DNA of 64,000 nt, from the NCBI RefSeq assembly GCF_018613755.1, contig NZ_JAGGPP010000009.1:154430-218429 (forward strand). The letters are read 5' to 3'. Position 1 is the stretch's first letter; every line of letters starts with the position of its first letter. Positions 11,101-22,224 of the stretch are shown here, piece after piece. Position numbers and translations under genes: made by a program. This stretch comes from Arthrobacter sp. ISL-72. GTDB taxonomy: Bacteria; Actinomycetota; Actinomycetes; Actinomycetales; Micrococcaceae. The notes below the pieces were generated by a model. That model was not told where the DNA came from and made no database searches. It was given only the letters and a program-made list of their open reading frames with translations.

Positions 11101-11859
11101 CTAGCGCCTGGAGGTCAGGCGCCGCCGGATCAGCAGGCCCAGCAGCACCCAGGGCTCGCCGAACACCCGGTAGGCGACCCGGCGCGGATGCAGCAGCAGC
11201 CGCCAGGCCCATTCCAGCCCCAGGCGTCCCAGCCAGCGCGGAGCCAGCTTCTGGATCCCGGCAATCTGCTCAATCGCGCCGCCAACGGCGCAGTACACGG
11301 CGGGCGGCAACGCTGCCAGCCTGCGCTGGAGCACCAGCTCCTGCAGCGGCATGCCCAGGCCAAGGAGCACCAGTTGCGGACGCAGCTGTGTCAGCCATTC
11401 CACCGCCCCGCCTTCGAGCTCCTCGTTCCACCCCTCACCGGGGAGGCCGGCAACCTTGGCGTGGGGAACGATGCCGGACAACCGCGCCACGGCCTTCGCA
11501 TTCGCCTCCGCGCCGGCGCCGATGACGGCAATCCGTTCAAGACCTTCAACGCCGCCCAGGGCCGGGATCCAGTCGGTCGATCCCAGGCGGTAATCCATGA
11601 CCGGGGCGTCGGCTTCGCCGGTCCTTCCCCACAGCCACAGCACCGGAGCGCCGTCGAGGAGCACGATATCGCTGTTCTCGTAGAGGGCACGGAATTCCGG
11701 ATCGGAGTGGAACAGCGTGACGCTGTGCAGGTTGTGGCCCACTACCGTGCGGGTTGAACCCTCGGCCACAAAGCGGTTGAGCGCCGTAGTGAGTTCCGGA
11801 ACGGTCATGGGCGTCGCGTCAACGCCAAGGACAGGGACATGCTGCCGCGTCAGGATCAT
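11101..11859 (-). CDS. WecG/TagA/CpsF-family (GT26) glycosyltransferase
   Basis: This 252-residue protein contains Gly-His-Asn-Leu-His-Ser-Val-Thr at residues 41-48, followed by a Leu-Leu-Asp-Gly-Ala-Pro-Val motif, and Leu-Gly-Leu-Gly-Met-Pro-Leu-Gln-Glu about residue 165, all hallmarks of GT26 enzymes. Members such as TagA add N-acetylmannosamine to undecaprenyl-PP-GlcNAc, the second step after a WecA/TagO-type enzyme. Its ATG overlaps the tsaC stop (ATGA), so it is translated with that tRNA-modification gene although the pathways are unrelated. The C-terminus is basic and amphipathic, which fits membrane association. Confidence 0.85.
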   Translation of the reverse strand: MILTRQHVPVLGVDATPMTVPELTTALNRFVAEGSTRTVVGHNLHSVTLFHSDPEFRALYENSDIVLLDGAPVLWLWGRTGEADAPVMDYRLGSTDWIPALGGVEGLERIAVIGAGAEANAKAVARLSGIVPHAKVAGLPGEGWNEELEGGAVEWLTQLRPQLVLLGLGMPLQELVLQRRLAALPPAVYCAVGGAIEQIAGIQKLAPRWLGRLGLEWAWRLLLHPRRVAYRVFGEPWVLLGLLIRRRLTSRR

Positions 11860-12596
11860 TCGGCGCCGGACCCGGTCGGGCGTGCGTCAGCCGCAGAAGC
11901 TGGCTCCGCTTCAGCGGCAGCGTCGTCGGCTGCGTTGCCGTCCACATCCAGCAGGCCCGGTACAACCTCACGCAGCCGCTCCACGGGAATTGCGCCCTGG
12001 CGGACAACCCGCAGCGGAAGCGCAGTTGCGTCGACAATGGTCGACGGAAGCGCCTCGGCGCCCCCGGCCGGCCGGAGGCCTCCCTCAAGGTAAACCTCCA
12101 CCGACTCAGCAAGCTGGGCCAGTGCATCCGCGGCGGTCCGCGCAGCGGTCTGGCCGGTGCGGTTCGCGGAGGAAACCGCCAAGGGTCCGGTGAGGGTCAG
12201 CAGGTCCTGGGCGACGTCGTCGGCCGGCATCCGCAGCGCAACGGTGCCCTTGGTTTCACCCAGGTCCCAGTCAAGGGAGGGCTGGGCGTGGAAGATCATG
12301 GTGAGGCCGCCGGGCCAGAACGCTTCGGCAAGCTTGCGGGCTTCGGCCGGCACGTCCGTTGCCAGTCCGTCCAGGGCGTTCAGCCGCGGGATCAGGACAG
12401 GCGGGGGCATTTTCCGGCTCCGTCCCTTCGAGACGAGGAGCATGGTCACCGCCTGTGGCGAAAAGGCGTCCGCGGCGATTCCATACACGGTGTCGGTCGG
12501 GAACACCACGCATTTGTGTTCGCGGATGGCCCGCTGGGCGTGTTCAAGGCCTTCGGCGCGCTGGTCAGCTGCCGTGCAGTCGTAGGTTGTGGTCAC
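11856..12596 (-). CDS. tsaC: L-threonylcarbamoyladenylate synthase
   Basis: The 246-residue protein makes threonylcarbamoyl-AMP from threonine, bicarbonate and ATP for the t6A37 modification of ANN-decoding tRNAs. It has the YrdC-fold signatures Phe-Pro-Thr-Asp-Thr-Val-Tyr-Gly near residue 33, a Lys-Gly-Arg-Ser motif near 57 and Ser-Ser-Ala-Asn-Arg-Thr-Gly near 142. It ends in a low-complexity Ala/Glu/Asp tail rather than the Sua5 domain, so it is the short TsaC type. The GTG start at 12596 gives full coverage of the fold. The place next to prmC and prfA is conserved in actinobacteria. Confidence 0.93.
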   Translation of the reverse strand: MTTTYDCTAADQRAEGLEHAQRAIREHKCVVFPTDTVYGIAADAFSPQAVTMLLVSKGRSRKMPPPVLIPRLNALDGLATDVPAEARKLAEAFWPGGLTMIFHAQPSLDWDLGETKGTVALRMPADDVAQDLLTLTGPLAVSSANRTGQTAARTAADALAQLAESVEVYLEGGLRPAGGAEALPSTIVDATALPLRVVRQGAIPVERLREVVPGLLDVDGNAADDAAAEAEPASAADARPTGSGAE

Positions 12597-12662
12597 TGGC
12601 CTATTCTTTCATCACTTCTTGCGCTGCGTTTTGATGCACTGCCTGGTTTTCAAATACTGCAT

Positions 12663-13532
12663 TTACGCGTTGGACAATGGGGTGAAGACGGCACTGGTGG
12701 CGCGCTCCTTGCCGTTGAGGTCCAGGTGCGTGGTGACCTCGGACCATACGCCGCCGGCCCTCAGCATGGCGGCGATCCAGCCCGCCTGGACTTCGGCGTG
12801 TTCCATCACGAAGTAGCCGCCGGGGACCAGCAGCCGCGCAGCTGAGGCAGCGGCCGCCGTCGGAAGTTCCATTCCGTCCGCTCCCCCGCCGTAAAGCGCC
12901 TCGGGCGGATCGTGCAGGGCCACTTCGGGTTCGTTCGGGACGGCTTCGGCCGGAATGTACGGCGGGTTGGAGATCACGACGTCGAACGTGCCGTTGTGCT
13001 CCTGCAGTGCGTCGCGCAGGTCACCGCGGACGAGTTTGACGCCCAACGGCGCCAGATTCCTTGCAGCCCACGCATGGGCGAATTCACTGAATTCCACCGC
13101 ATGGACCTCGGCGTCCGGAACCTCATGGGCGATGGAACCTGCAATCGCGCCGGAACCGGTGCCAAGGTCCGCCACTTTGGGACGGTGCGTTTCCGCCAGC
13201 CGGTCAATCACCAGCTGGACCACCGACTCAGTTTCGGGTCGGGGGATGAAGACGCCGGGACCCACTGCGAGCTGCAGGTAGCGGAAGTGGGCCACGCCGG
13301 TGATGTGTTGCAGCGGGACTCGCCTGGCCCGCTCGGCGACCAGGTCCGCGTAGCCGTCCGGTTCCGGCGAATCCCCCAGCAGCATGGCCCGGAGGCGGCC
13401 CAGACCGACGCCCAGCAGATGGTCCGCCAGCAGTTCGGCGTCCACCCGCGGGCTGGGGACACCTGCATGGGCCAGCAGCTCAGTTGCTTCGCGGACTGCT
13501 TCAGCCAGGCTCAATCCTGTTCCGAGTGTCAT
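12663..13532 (-). CDS. prmC: Peptide chain release factor glutamine N5-methyltransferase
   Basis: The 289-residue enzyme methylates the Gln of the GGQ motif of RF1 and RF2 using S-adenosylmethionine. The catalytic Asn-Pro-Pro-Tyr is at residues 189-192 and the SAM-binding Asp-Leu-Gly-Thr-Gly-Ser-Gly at 122-128, preceded by Ile-Pro-Arg-Pro-Glu-Thr-Glu at 96-102. The N-terminal helical domain that docks onto the release factor is present. It starts 18 bases after the stop of its substrate gene prfA, the usual functional pairing. Confidence 0.95.
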   Translation of the reverse strand: MTLGTGLSLAEAVREATELLAHAGVPSPRVDAELLADHLLGVGLGRLRAMLLGDSPEPDGYADLVAERARRVPLQHITGVAHFRYLQLAVGPGVFIPRPETESVVQLVIDRLAETHRPKVADLGTGSGAIAGSIAHEVPDAEVHAVEFSEFAHAWAARNLAPLGVKLVRGDLRDALQEHNGTFDVVISNPPYIPAEAVPNEPEVALHDPPEALYGGGADGMELPTAAAASAARLLVPGGYFVMEHAEVQAGWIAAMLRAGGVWSEVTTHLDLNGKERATSAVFTPLSNA

Positions 13533-13550
13533 CGATCGACCGGCCGGTGG

Positions 13551-14624
13551 CTATTCCCCGATGGCGTCCAGGCGGGCCTGTTCGTCCATCTCGATCGCGG
13601 ACTGGATGACCGGCTCAAGATCCCCGTTCATGACCTGGTCCAGGTTGTACGCCTTGTAGCCGGTGCGGTGGTCCGCAATCCGGTTTTCGGGGTAGTTGTA
13701 CGTGCGGATGCGCTCGGAACGGTCCATGGTGCGGATCTGGGACTTCCGCTGGGCCGAGTTTTCGGCGTCGATCTGCTCCTGCTGGTGCGCCAGGATGCGG
13801 GCCCGCAGGACGCGCATGCCGGCTTCACGGTTCTGCAGCTGCGACTTCTCGTTCTGCATGGCCACCACGATTCCGGTGGGAAGGTGCGTGATGCGGACGG
13901 CGGAGTCGGTGGTGTTAACGGACTGTCCGCCGGGACCCGAGGACCGGTAGACGTCGATCTTGAGGTCGTTCTGGTTGATCTCGAGTTCCTCGGGCTCGTC
14001 CACTTCGGGAAGCACCAGCACACCGGCAGCCGAGGTGTGGATGCGGCCCTGGGATTCCGTCACCGGCACGCGCTGGACGCGGTGCACCCCGCCTTCGAAC
14101 TTCAGCCGCGCATACACGCCCTCGGCGGGATCGTTTGAACTGCCCTTGACGGCCATCTGGACGTCCTTGTACCCGCCAAGGTCCGATTCGTTGGCGGAGA
14201 TGAGCTCGGTTTTCCAGCCGCGCGACTCCGCGTACCGGGTGTACATGCGCAGTAGGTCGCCGGCGAACAGCGCGGCCTCATCGCCGCCTTCACCGCCCTT
14301 GACCTCAAGGATCACATTCCGCGCATCGTCCGGATCCCGCGGAATCAGCAGGCGCCGCAGCTTGGCCGAAGCCGTCTCCAGCGACGCCTCCAACTCAGGA
14401 ACCTCCGCAGCAAACTCCGGGTCCTCGTCCGCCATCTCCTTGGCAGCAGCAAGGTCATCACGGATGGCCTCCCACTTGTGATAGGCCTCCACAATGCCGT
14501 TCAACTGAGCAGAACGCCGCCCCAGCTTCCGGGCCAGCTTCTGGTCAGCATAAACAGCAGGATCCCCCAGCTGCGCCTGGATAGCATCATGCTCATCCAA
14601 CAGGCCCTGTACGGACTCAAACAT
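13551..14624 (-). CDS. prfA: Peptide chain release factor 1
   Basis: This 357-residue protein reads UAA and UAG stop codons and triggers peptide release. The Gly-Gly-Gln motif is at residues 232-234 in Ser-Gly-Pro-Gly-Gly-Gln-Ser-Val-Asn. The long N-terminal coiled-coil domain 1 and the codon-recognition region around residues 181-206 (Val-Pro-x-[10 protein letters not shown]) are intact. prmC follows. Upstream towards rho there is no rpmE gene; instead a nested palindrome lies in the 203-base gap. Confidence 0.96.
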   Translation of the reverse strand: MFESVQGLLDEHDAIQAQLGDPAVYADQKLARKLGRRSAQLNGIVEAYHKWEAIRDDLAAAKEMADEDPEFAAEVPELEASLETASAKLRRLLIPRDPDDARNVILEVKGGEGGDEAALFAGDLLRMYTRYAESRGWKTELISANESDLGGYKDVQMAVKGSSNDPAEGVYARLKFEGGVHRVQRVPVTESQGRIHTSAAGVLVLPEVDEPEELEINQNDLKIDVYRSSGPGGQSVNTTDSAVRITHLPTGIVVAMQNEKSQLQNREAGMRVLRARILAHQQEQIDAENSAQRKSQIRTMDRSERIRTYNYPENRIADHRTGYKAYNLDQVMNGDLEPVIQSAIEMDEQARLDAIGE

Positions 14625-14691
14625 TAGTCATTACCTTTCAACGCTCCGGTATCAGTTTAGTGACGCACACAGCGGTAGGTGACGGGCGACC

Positions 14692-14811
14692 GCCGTCGTA
14701 TATTTTTGCCGGCCTGGGAGTGGCTTCGGGCCTGTCGGAGCGTTGCAGCTGACGTACGCAGTACGTCAGCTGCAACGCGAAGGGGCGGGGCCGGCAAAAA
14801 TATGCGACGGC
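14692..14811. repeat. Nested inverted repeat between rho and prfA
   Basis: Outer arms 14692-14714 and 14789-14811 are 23 bases each and complementary with one mismatch. They enclose an inner perfect 18-base inverted repeat (14740-14757 and 14761-14778) with a 3-base loop. A transcript of either strand would fold into a long rod with an internal bulge region. No T-tract follows the inner stem on the minus strand, so it is not a standard intrinsic terminator. It resembles REP/MITE-like palindromic elements or an RNA-processing structure between co-directional genes. Confidence 0.85.
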
Positions 14812-14827
14812 CCCACCCCCAGCTCAG

Positions 14828-16996
<2,169 letters not shown>

Positions 16997-17335
16997 GAAG
17001 GATCCTTCCCCCTCGACGGCGTCCAGACTGGGAGCTGGACGCGGTGATTTGATCTGGGCTGCAGTTCAGATCTGCAGCCGGATTTCGGCCTTGCCGGATG
17101 GAATTCGGCCAGCAGGGCCGGATACTGATACGCCTCGAACATTCCAACAAGAGATCGGAATGGCGGACTGACGATTCAGGGGTGCAGAGTGATTCTGCAG
17201 ATTCCTGCGACAGACCAAGCAGGCGGCACCGGAGACTCTAGCGCAGTTGAAGTTTAGAGCAGCAAAGGAGTGGACAGGAGCCTTGGCCAACATCGGGTTC
17301 TTTTGACTGCCTGCGTTCTTCGACTGCCTGCGGGA
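16997..17335. promoter_or_regulatory. Intergenic region upstream of rho with a weak promoter candidate
   Basis: The 339 bases between the end of thrB and the start of rho contain no convincing gene. On the minus strand TAGAGT (17240-17235) is a fair -10, with TTGCTG (17265-17260) 19 bases upstream. This would give a rho leader of about 230 bases, compatible with the autogenous Rho control seen in other bacteria. I see no strong intrinsic terminator for the thr operon here. Confidence 0.3.
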
Positions 17336-18322
17336 TTACCGCCGGTGCACTCCCACTTTAGCACCTTCGACGTCCACCGCCAGCTTCATCACACGCCACC
17401 CCACGTCAGGCGTGTTGGCCTGGGTGTGGGCACCAATGAAGTCCACCACGGCGGCGGCCTCGTCTTCGCCGTTGGCGAGCACCAGGACGGTGGGGCCGGC
17501 ACCGGATACAACAGCCGCGTAGCCCGCACGGCGCAGGGCCCGGATCAGGTCCGCACTGGGCCGCATCGCCTCGGCGCGGTAGCTCTGGTGGAGATAGTCC
17601 TCGGTGCCGGCCAGCAGGAATTCCGGCTTGCTGGTGAGGGCGTGGATCAGCAGCGCCGCCCTGCCGGAGTTCATTGCGGCTGCATGATGACCCACCGATG
17701 CCGGCAGGAGTGCGCGTGCCGCTTCAGTGGAAAGTTCATAGTCCGGGACTGCTACGACGGGAATCACGGACTCGGCTACGGTGGCGCAGGTACTGCTGTA
17801 CTGGTCACTGTCCTGCCACGACAGCGCCAGCCCGCCGAATATGGCCGGTGCGACGTTGTCGGGATGGCCTTCCATTTCGCTGGTGAGCTGCAGGATCCAG
17901 TCCTTGCCCCGGCGGGACCCTTCCGGAACCAGGGCATTCGCGGCGGTCACCGCCGCCACAACGGCCGACGCCGAGGACCCCAGGCCTCGGCCGTGCGGGT
18001 TGACGTTGTCGGCCGTGATCCTGAGGCCGTCGTGCCGGAAGCCGAGCCGGTGCAGGGCCTCGGTGATCGCCCTGGCCACCAGGTGGCTCGCGTCCCGCGG
18101 GAGTGTTTCCGCCCCTTCGCCGCTGAGGTCGAACTCCAACGCACCGCTGGCCAGGGTTTCCACGGTCAGGGTGTCGTGCAGCGAGAGGGCCAGCCCCAGG
18201 CTGTCATATCCGGGGCCGAGGTTGGCGCTGGTGGCGGGGACGCGGACGGTCACCAGCTGCCCGGCCGGCACTGCTGGCGTACCGGCAGCGGACTCGGCCG
18301 GGACAGTGAGGGTGGTTTCCAA
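17336..18322 (-). CDS. thrB: Homoserine kinase
   Basis: The 328-residue GHMP-superfamily kinase phosphorylates homoserine on its way to threonine. The N-terminal Val-Pro-Ala-Thr-Ser-Ala-Asn-Leu-Gly-Pro-Gly-Tyr-Asp motif and the ATP-binding Gly-Arg-Gly-Leu-Gly-Ser-Ser-Ala-Ser loop are intact. I chose a TTG at 18322, two bases after the thrC stop, because a GGAAGAAA ribosome binding site lies 8-11 bases upstream. The upstream part of the frame overlaps thrC and looks out of frame. It is the last gene of hom-thrC-thrB. Confidence 0.93.
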   Translation of the reverse strand: METTLTVPAESAAGTPAVPAGQLVTVRVPATSANLGPGYDSLGLALSLHDTLTVETLASGALEFDLSGEGAETLPRDASHLVARAITEALHRLGFRHDGLRITADNVNPHGRGLGSSASAVVAAVTAANALVPEGSRRGKDWILQLTSEMEGHPDNVAPAIFGGLALSWQDSDQYSSTCATVAESVIPVVAVPDYELSTEAARALLPASVGHHAAAMNSGRAALLIHALTSKPEFLLAGTEDYLHQSYRAEAMRPSADLIRALRRAGYAAVVSGAGPTVLVLANGEDEAAAVVDFIGAHTQANTPDVGWRVMKLAVDVEGAKVGVHRR

Positions 18323-18324
18323 GG

Positions 18325-19431
18325 CTATTTTTCTTCCAGGCCAAGCTCGGCGGCAACGGTCACCACGTCGTTGGATACCTTGACGGGCTGGACATCGCTG
18401 CCGTCCTCGGTGCGCAGGGCCCACTGCGGGTCCTTCAGGCCGTGGCCGGTCACGGTGATCACGATGGTCTTGCCGGCGGGAACCCCGCCTGCCGCCTGCT
18501 TCTTGATCAGGCCGGCAACGCCTGCCGCGGAACCCGGTTCAACGAAGACGCCTTCCTTGGCCGACAACCAGCGGTGTGCTGCCAGGATTTCGTCGTCGGT
18601 GACCGAGTCGATGAACCCGCCGGATTCGTCGCGGGCGTCGATGGCCCCGTCCCATGAGGCAGGGTTGCCGATGCGGATGGCCGTGGCGATGGTGTCCGGC
18701 TCGGTGATGGGGTGCCCGGCGACAAAGGGTGCTGCGCCGGCGGCCTGGAAGCCCCACATCTGCGGGGTCTTGGTGGAGACGGCGGGAAGTGTGCCCGCGG
18801 TCTCGGACTCGAACGGCTTGGAGTACTCCTTGTAGCCCTTCCAGTAGGCCGTGATGTTGCCGGCGTTCCCGACCGGGAGGACGTGGATGTCCGGCGCGTC
18901 GCCAAGCGCATCAACGATTTCGAAGGCGCCGGTCTTCTGGCCCTGGATGCGGGCCGGGTTCACGGAGTTCACCAGGAACACCGGGTAGGACTCGCCCAGT
19001 TTGCGGGCAATGTCCAGGCAGTTGTCGAAGTTGCCGTCGACCTGCAGGAGCGTGGCGCCGTGGGCGATTGCCTGGCTCAGCTTGCCCATGGAGATCTTGC
19101 CCTCGGGCACCAGCACGGCGCACTTGAGGCCGGCTGCGGTGGCGTAGGCCGCAGCCGATGCTGACGTGTTGCCGGTGGAGGCGCACACCACGGCCTTGGC
19201 CCCGGAGGCCACCGCGGCCGTCATGGCCATGGTCATGCCGCGGTCCTTGAAGGACCCCGTGGGGTTCATGCCTTCCACCTTGAGGTACACGGTGGAGCCG
19301 GTGAGTTCGGAGAGCTTCTGCGCGTGGACCAGCGGAGTGCCGCCCTCACCGAGGGTGATGACCTTGGTGCTTTCCGTTACGGGCAAACGATCAGCGTATT
19401 CGCGGATGACACCGCGCCATTGGTGAGCCAC
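18325..19431 (-). CDS. thrC: Threonine synthase
   Basis: The 368-residue PLP enzyme converts O-phosphohomoserine to threonine. The PLP lysine is Lys62 in Thr-Gly-Ser-Phe-Lys-Asp-Arg-Gly. A phosphate-binding Gly-Asn-Ala-Gly-Asn loop (Val-Gly-Asn-Ala-Gly-Asn-Ile-Thr-Ala) follows in the middle of the protein. It is the short class typical of actinobacteria. The start is a GTG at 19431 directly before the hom stop. Order hom-thrC-thrB is the standard threonine operon of the phylum. Confidence 0.95.
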   Translation of the reverse strand: MAHQWRGVIREYADRLPVTESTKVITLGEGGTPLVHAQKLSELTGSTVYLKVEGMNPTGSFKDRGMTMAMTAAVASGAKAVVCASTGNTSASAAAYATAAGLKCAVLVPEGKISMGKLSQAIAHGATLLQVDGNFDNCLDIARKLGESYPVFLVNSVNPARIQGQKTGAFEIVDALGDAPDIHVLPVGNAGNITAYWKGYKEYSKPFESETAGTLPAVSTKTPQMWGFQAAGAAPFVAGHPITEPDTIATAIRIGNPASWDGAIDARDESGGFIDSVTDDEILAAHRWLSAKEGVFVEPGSAAGVAGLIKKQAAGGVPAGKTIVITVTGHGLKDPQWALRTEDGSDVQPVKVSNDVVTVAAELGLEEK

Positions 19432-20748
19432 TTAGACTCCTTCTACCCGAAGAACGGATGTAACGGAATTGATAACGTCAAGGCCCTTCACGGCCTGGAC
19501 GGTTGCTGCCAGTGCAGCTTCGGTTGCGCGGTGGGTGACGATCCGCAGTTCGGCCGATTCCACGTTGGAGCCGGCATCCCGGTGGATGGTTTGGCGCATG
19601 ATCTCGATGGACACGCCGTGCTCCGCGAACAGCTGGGCGATCTTTGCCAGCACACCCGGCTGGTCGGCAACGTCGAGGCCGATGTAGTAGCTCGTGTTGA
19701 CGGCGTCGATGGGCAGCGCGGGAACCTGGCCAATGGTGGTTTCGGTCTGCGCGGGTCCGCCCAGGACGATGCGGCGGGCGGCCGAGACAAGGTCGCCCAG
19801 GACGGCCGAGGCCGTGGGGGTTCCGCCGGCGCCCTGGCCGTAGAACATCAGCTCGCCGGCGTTCTCGGCCTCAATGAAGACGGCGTTGAAGGCGCCGTGG
19901 ACGGCGGCCAGCGGGTGCTCGCGCGGCAGCAGCGTGGGGTGCACGCGGACGGAGACGCCCTCGCTGCCGTCCGCAGTGTTCAGTTTCTCCGCGATCGCCA
20001 GCAGTTTGATGACGAACCCGGCGTCCTTGGCTGCGGCGATGTCCGCGGCGCTGACGCCCGTAATGCCTTCGCAGTGGACGTTGTCCAGGTCGAAGCGTGT
20101 GTGGAAGGACAGCGAGGCGAGGATGGCGGCCTTCGCTGCGGCATCAAGGCCGCCAACGTCGGCCGTGGGGTCCGCCTCGGCGTAGCCAAGGCGCTGCGCC
20201 TCGGCGAGGGCGTCGGCAAACTGCGCTCCGGTGGAGTCCATCTGGTCAAGGATGAAGTTGGTGGTGCCGTTGACGATGCCCAGCACGCGGGTGATGCGGT
20301 CGCCGGAGAGGCTGTCGCGGATCGGCCGCAGGATGGGGATGGCGCCGGCCACGGCTGCTTCGTAGGACAGCTGGACGCCGGCCTTGTCGGCCGCCTCGTA
20401 GAGGGTGGGCCCGTCCTGTGCCAGGAGGGCCTTGTTTCCGGTGACGACGCACGCGCCGTTCTCGATGGCGGAGAGGATCAGGGTGCGGGCAGGTTCAATT
20501 CCGCCCATCAGCTCGATGACCAGGTCGGCGTCCTTGACCAGGGTGTCCGCGTCGGTGGTGAACAGTTCGCGCGGCAGCTCGACGTCACGGGGCGCATCGA
20601 TGGTGCGCACGGCGATGCCGGCCAGTTCCAGCCGGGCTCCGGTGCGGGCGGCCAGTGCTTCGGCGTCCTCAATCAGAATCCGCGCCACCTGGGCCCCAAC
20701 GTTGCCACAGCCCAGCAGGGCTACTTTCAGGGTTCGCAATTCAGTCAT
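19432..20748 (-). CDS. hom: Homoserine dehydrogenase with ACT domain
   Basis: The 438-residue enzyme reduces aspartate semialdehyde to homoserine. The Rossmann motif Leu-Leu-Gly-Cys-Gly-Asn-Val-Gly is at about residues 11-18. The catalytic homoserine-binding domain follows, and a C-terminal ACT domain (near Asp-Val-Ala-Asp-Gln-Pro-Gly-Val-Leu at 360-368) is the expected site of threonine feedback inhibition. It begins at the base next to the lysA stop, so lysA and hom, both aspartate-family genes, are tightly linked. Confidence 0.96.
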   Translation of the reverse strand: MTELRTLKVALLGCGNVGAQVARILIEDAEALAARTGARLELAGIAVRTIDAPRDVELPRELFTTDADTLVKDADLVIELMGGIEPARTLILSAIENGACVVTGNKALLAQDGPTLYEAADKAGVQLSYEAAVAGAIPILRPIRDSLSGDRITRVLGIVNGTTNFILDQMDSTGAQFADALAEAQRLGYAEADPTADVGGLDAAAKAAILASLSFHTRFDLDNVHCEGITGVSAADIAAAKDAGFVIKLLAIAEKLNTADGSEGVSVRVHPTLLPREHPLAAVHGAFNAVFIEAENAGELMFYGQGAGGTPTASAVLGDLVSAARRIVLGGPAQTETTIGQVPALPIDAVNTSYYIGLDVADQPGVLAKIAQLFAEHGVSIEIMRQTIHRDAGSNVESAELRIVTHRATEAALAATVQAVKGLDVINSVTSVLRVEGV

Positions 20749-22224
20749 TCAGACTCCCATGTCGCGGTTCAGCAGGTCTTGTTCGGTTTCCCCGCGGACA
20801 ATCAGCCGGGCTGATCCGTCGCGCACAGCGACAACGCCCGGCCGGGCCAGATAGTTGTAGTTGCTGGAGAGGGCCCAGCAGTAGGCGCCGGTCCCCGGTA
20901 CAGCGAGCAGATCACCGGCTGCCACGTCCTCGGGCAGATATACATCTCTAACAACTATGTCGCCGCTCTCGCAATGTTTGCCCACTACGCGGGACAGCTG
21001 CGGAGCCGCCTCCGAGGTCCGCGACGCCAGAATCGCCGAGTAATCCGCGTCGTAGAGCACCGGGCGGGCGTTATCGCTCATGCCGCCGTCCACCGACACA
21101 TAACGGCGCGGGTGCGTAACGTTTTCCGCGCTTTCATCAGGCCCGGGGACGTCGACGCGTACCGTCTTGAGCGTGCCCACTTCGTACAGCGTGAAGGTGG
21201 TGCTCCCCACGATGGCGCGTCCCGGTTCGATCGAGATGCGCGGGGCGGTGATGCCCAGCTCGGCGCAGGTGGAACGCACGACGGCGGCCATCGCCTGCGC
21301 GATCTCGGCCGGGGGCCGCGGGGTGTCCACCGGCGTGTAGGCAATGCCGTATCCCCCGCCGAGGTCCAGCTCGGGCATAACGATGGAGTACTTCTCCTGC
21401 ATGGCGGCAAGGAACCTGAGTAGTTTTTCCGCGGCCAGCGCGAAGCCGTCCGGCTCGAAGATCTGCGATCCGATGTGGCAGTGCAGGCCCAGGAGTTCGA
21501 TGCTCTCGAAGCCGGCAGCGGCAGCCACCGCTTCCTCCGCTGCGGACAGGCCTGCCACGTCGGTTGAATCGCCGGCCATGGAGAGGCCGAACTTCTGGTC
21601 CTCATGGGCGGTGGCGATGAACTCGTGCGTGTGCGCGTGCACACCGGGGGTGAGCCGCAGCATCACCTTGGCGGTTTCGCCCCGGGTGGCGGCGATCCTC
21701 GCCACGCGCTCCAGTTCGGCGAGGCTGTCCACCACGATCCGGCCCAGCTTCATGTCCAGTGCCCGGTGGATCTCGCCGTCGGATTTGTTGTTGCCGTGCA
21801 GGGCGACGTCCGCCCCGGGGATGCCGGCGCGGTGCGCGACGGCGAGTTCCCCGCCGGAGGCGGTGTCCAGCCGCAGGCCCTCTTCTTCGACCCAGCGGAC
21901 GACGGCGGTGCACAGGAAGGACTTTCCGGCGTAGTAGACATCCACTCCCCCGCAGATGTCCGCGAAAGCGTCGTTGAAGGCATCGCTGAAGGCGCGGGCG
22001 CGTGTCCTGAAGTCGTTCTCGCTCATCACAAACAGCGGCGTGCCGAACTGGCGCTGGAGCTCGCTGACCGGAATGCCGTCAATGGCGAGTTCGCCGGCGT
22101 CGTTCCGGGCAACTCCGGCAGCCCACAGGGGGTCCTGGAGCGCGTTGAGGTCCGCGGGGACGGCAAGCCACTCCGGTGCCAGCAGGGAAGCGTGGTTCAG
22201 GGAATTCCCGGTCATGGCGGTCAC
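20749..22224 (-). CDS. lysA: Diaminopimelate decarboxylase
   Basis: The 491-residue PLP enzyme makes lysine from meso-diaminopimelate. The PLP lysine lies in Tyr-Tyr-Ala-Gly-Lys-Ser-Phe near residue 101. His-Cys-His-Ile-Gly-Ser-Gln and a C-terminal Gly-Lys-His-Cys-Glu-Ser-Gly-Asp motif supply further active-site residues in the alanine-racemase-like fold. The GTG at 22224 overlaps the argS stop (GTGA); an ATG three codons later (22215) is an alternative start. The argS-lysA-hom order is shared with mycobacteria. Confidence 0.95.
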   Translation of the reverse strand: MTAMTGNSLNHASLLAPEWLAVPADLNALQDPLWAAGVARNDAGELAIDGIPVSELQRQFGTPLFVMSENDFRTRARAFSDAFNDAFADICGGVDVYYAGKSFLCTAVVRWVEEEGLRLDTASGGELAVAHRAGIPGADVALHGNNKSDGEIHRALDMKLGRIVVDSLAELERVARIAATRGETAKVMLRLTPGVHAHTHEFIATAHEDQKFGLSMAGDSTDVAGLSAAEEAVAAAAGFESIELLGLHCHIGSQIFEPDGFALAAEKLLRFLAAMQEKYSIVMPELDLGGGYGIAYTPVDTPRPPAEIAQAMAAVVRSTCAELGITAPRISIEPGRAIVGSTTFTLYEVGTLKTVRVDVPGPDESAENVTHPRRYVSVDGGMSDNARPVLYDADYSAILASRTSEAAPQLSRVVGKHCESGDIVVRDVYLPEDVAAGDLLAVPGTGAYCWALSSNYNYLARPGVVAVRDGSARLIVRGETEQDLLNRDMGV

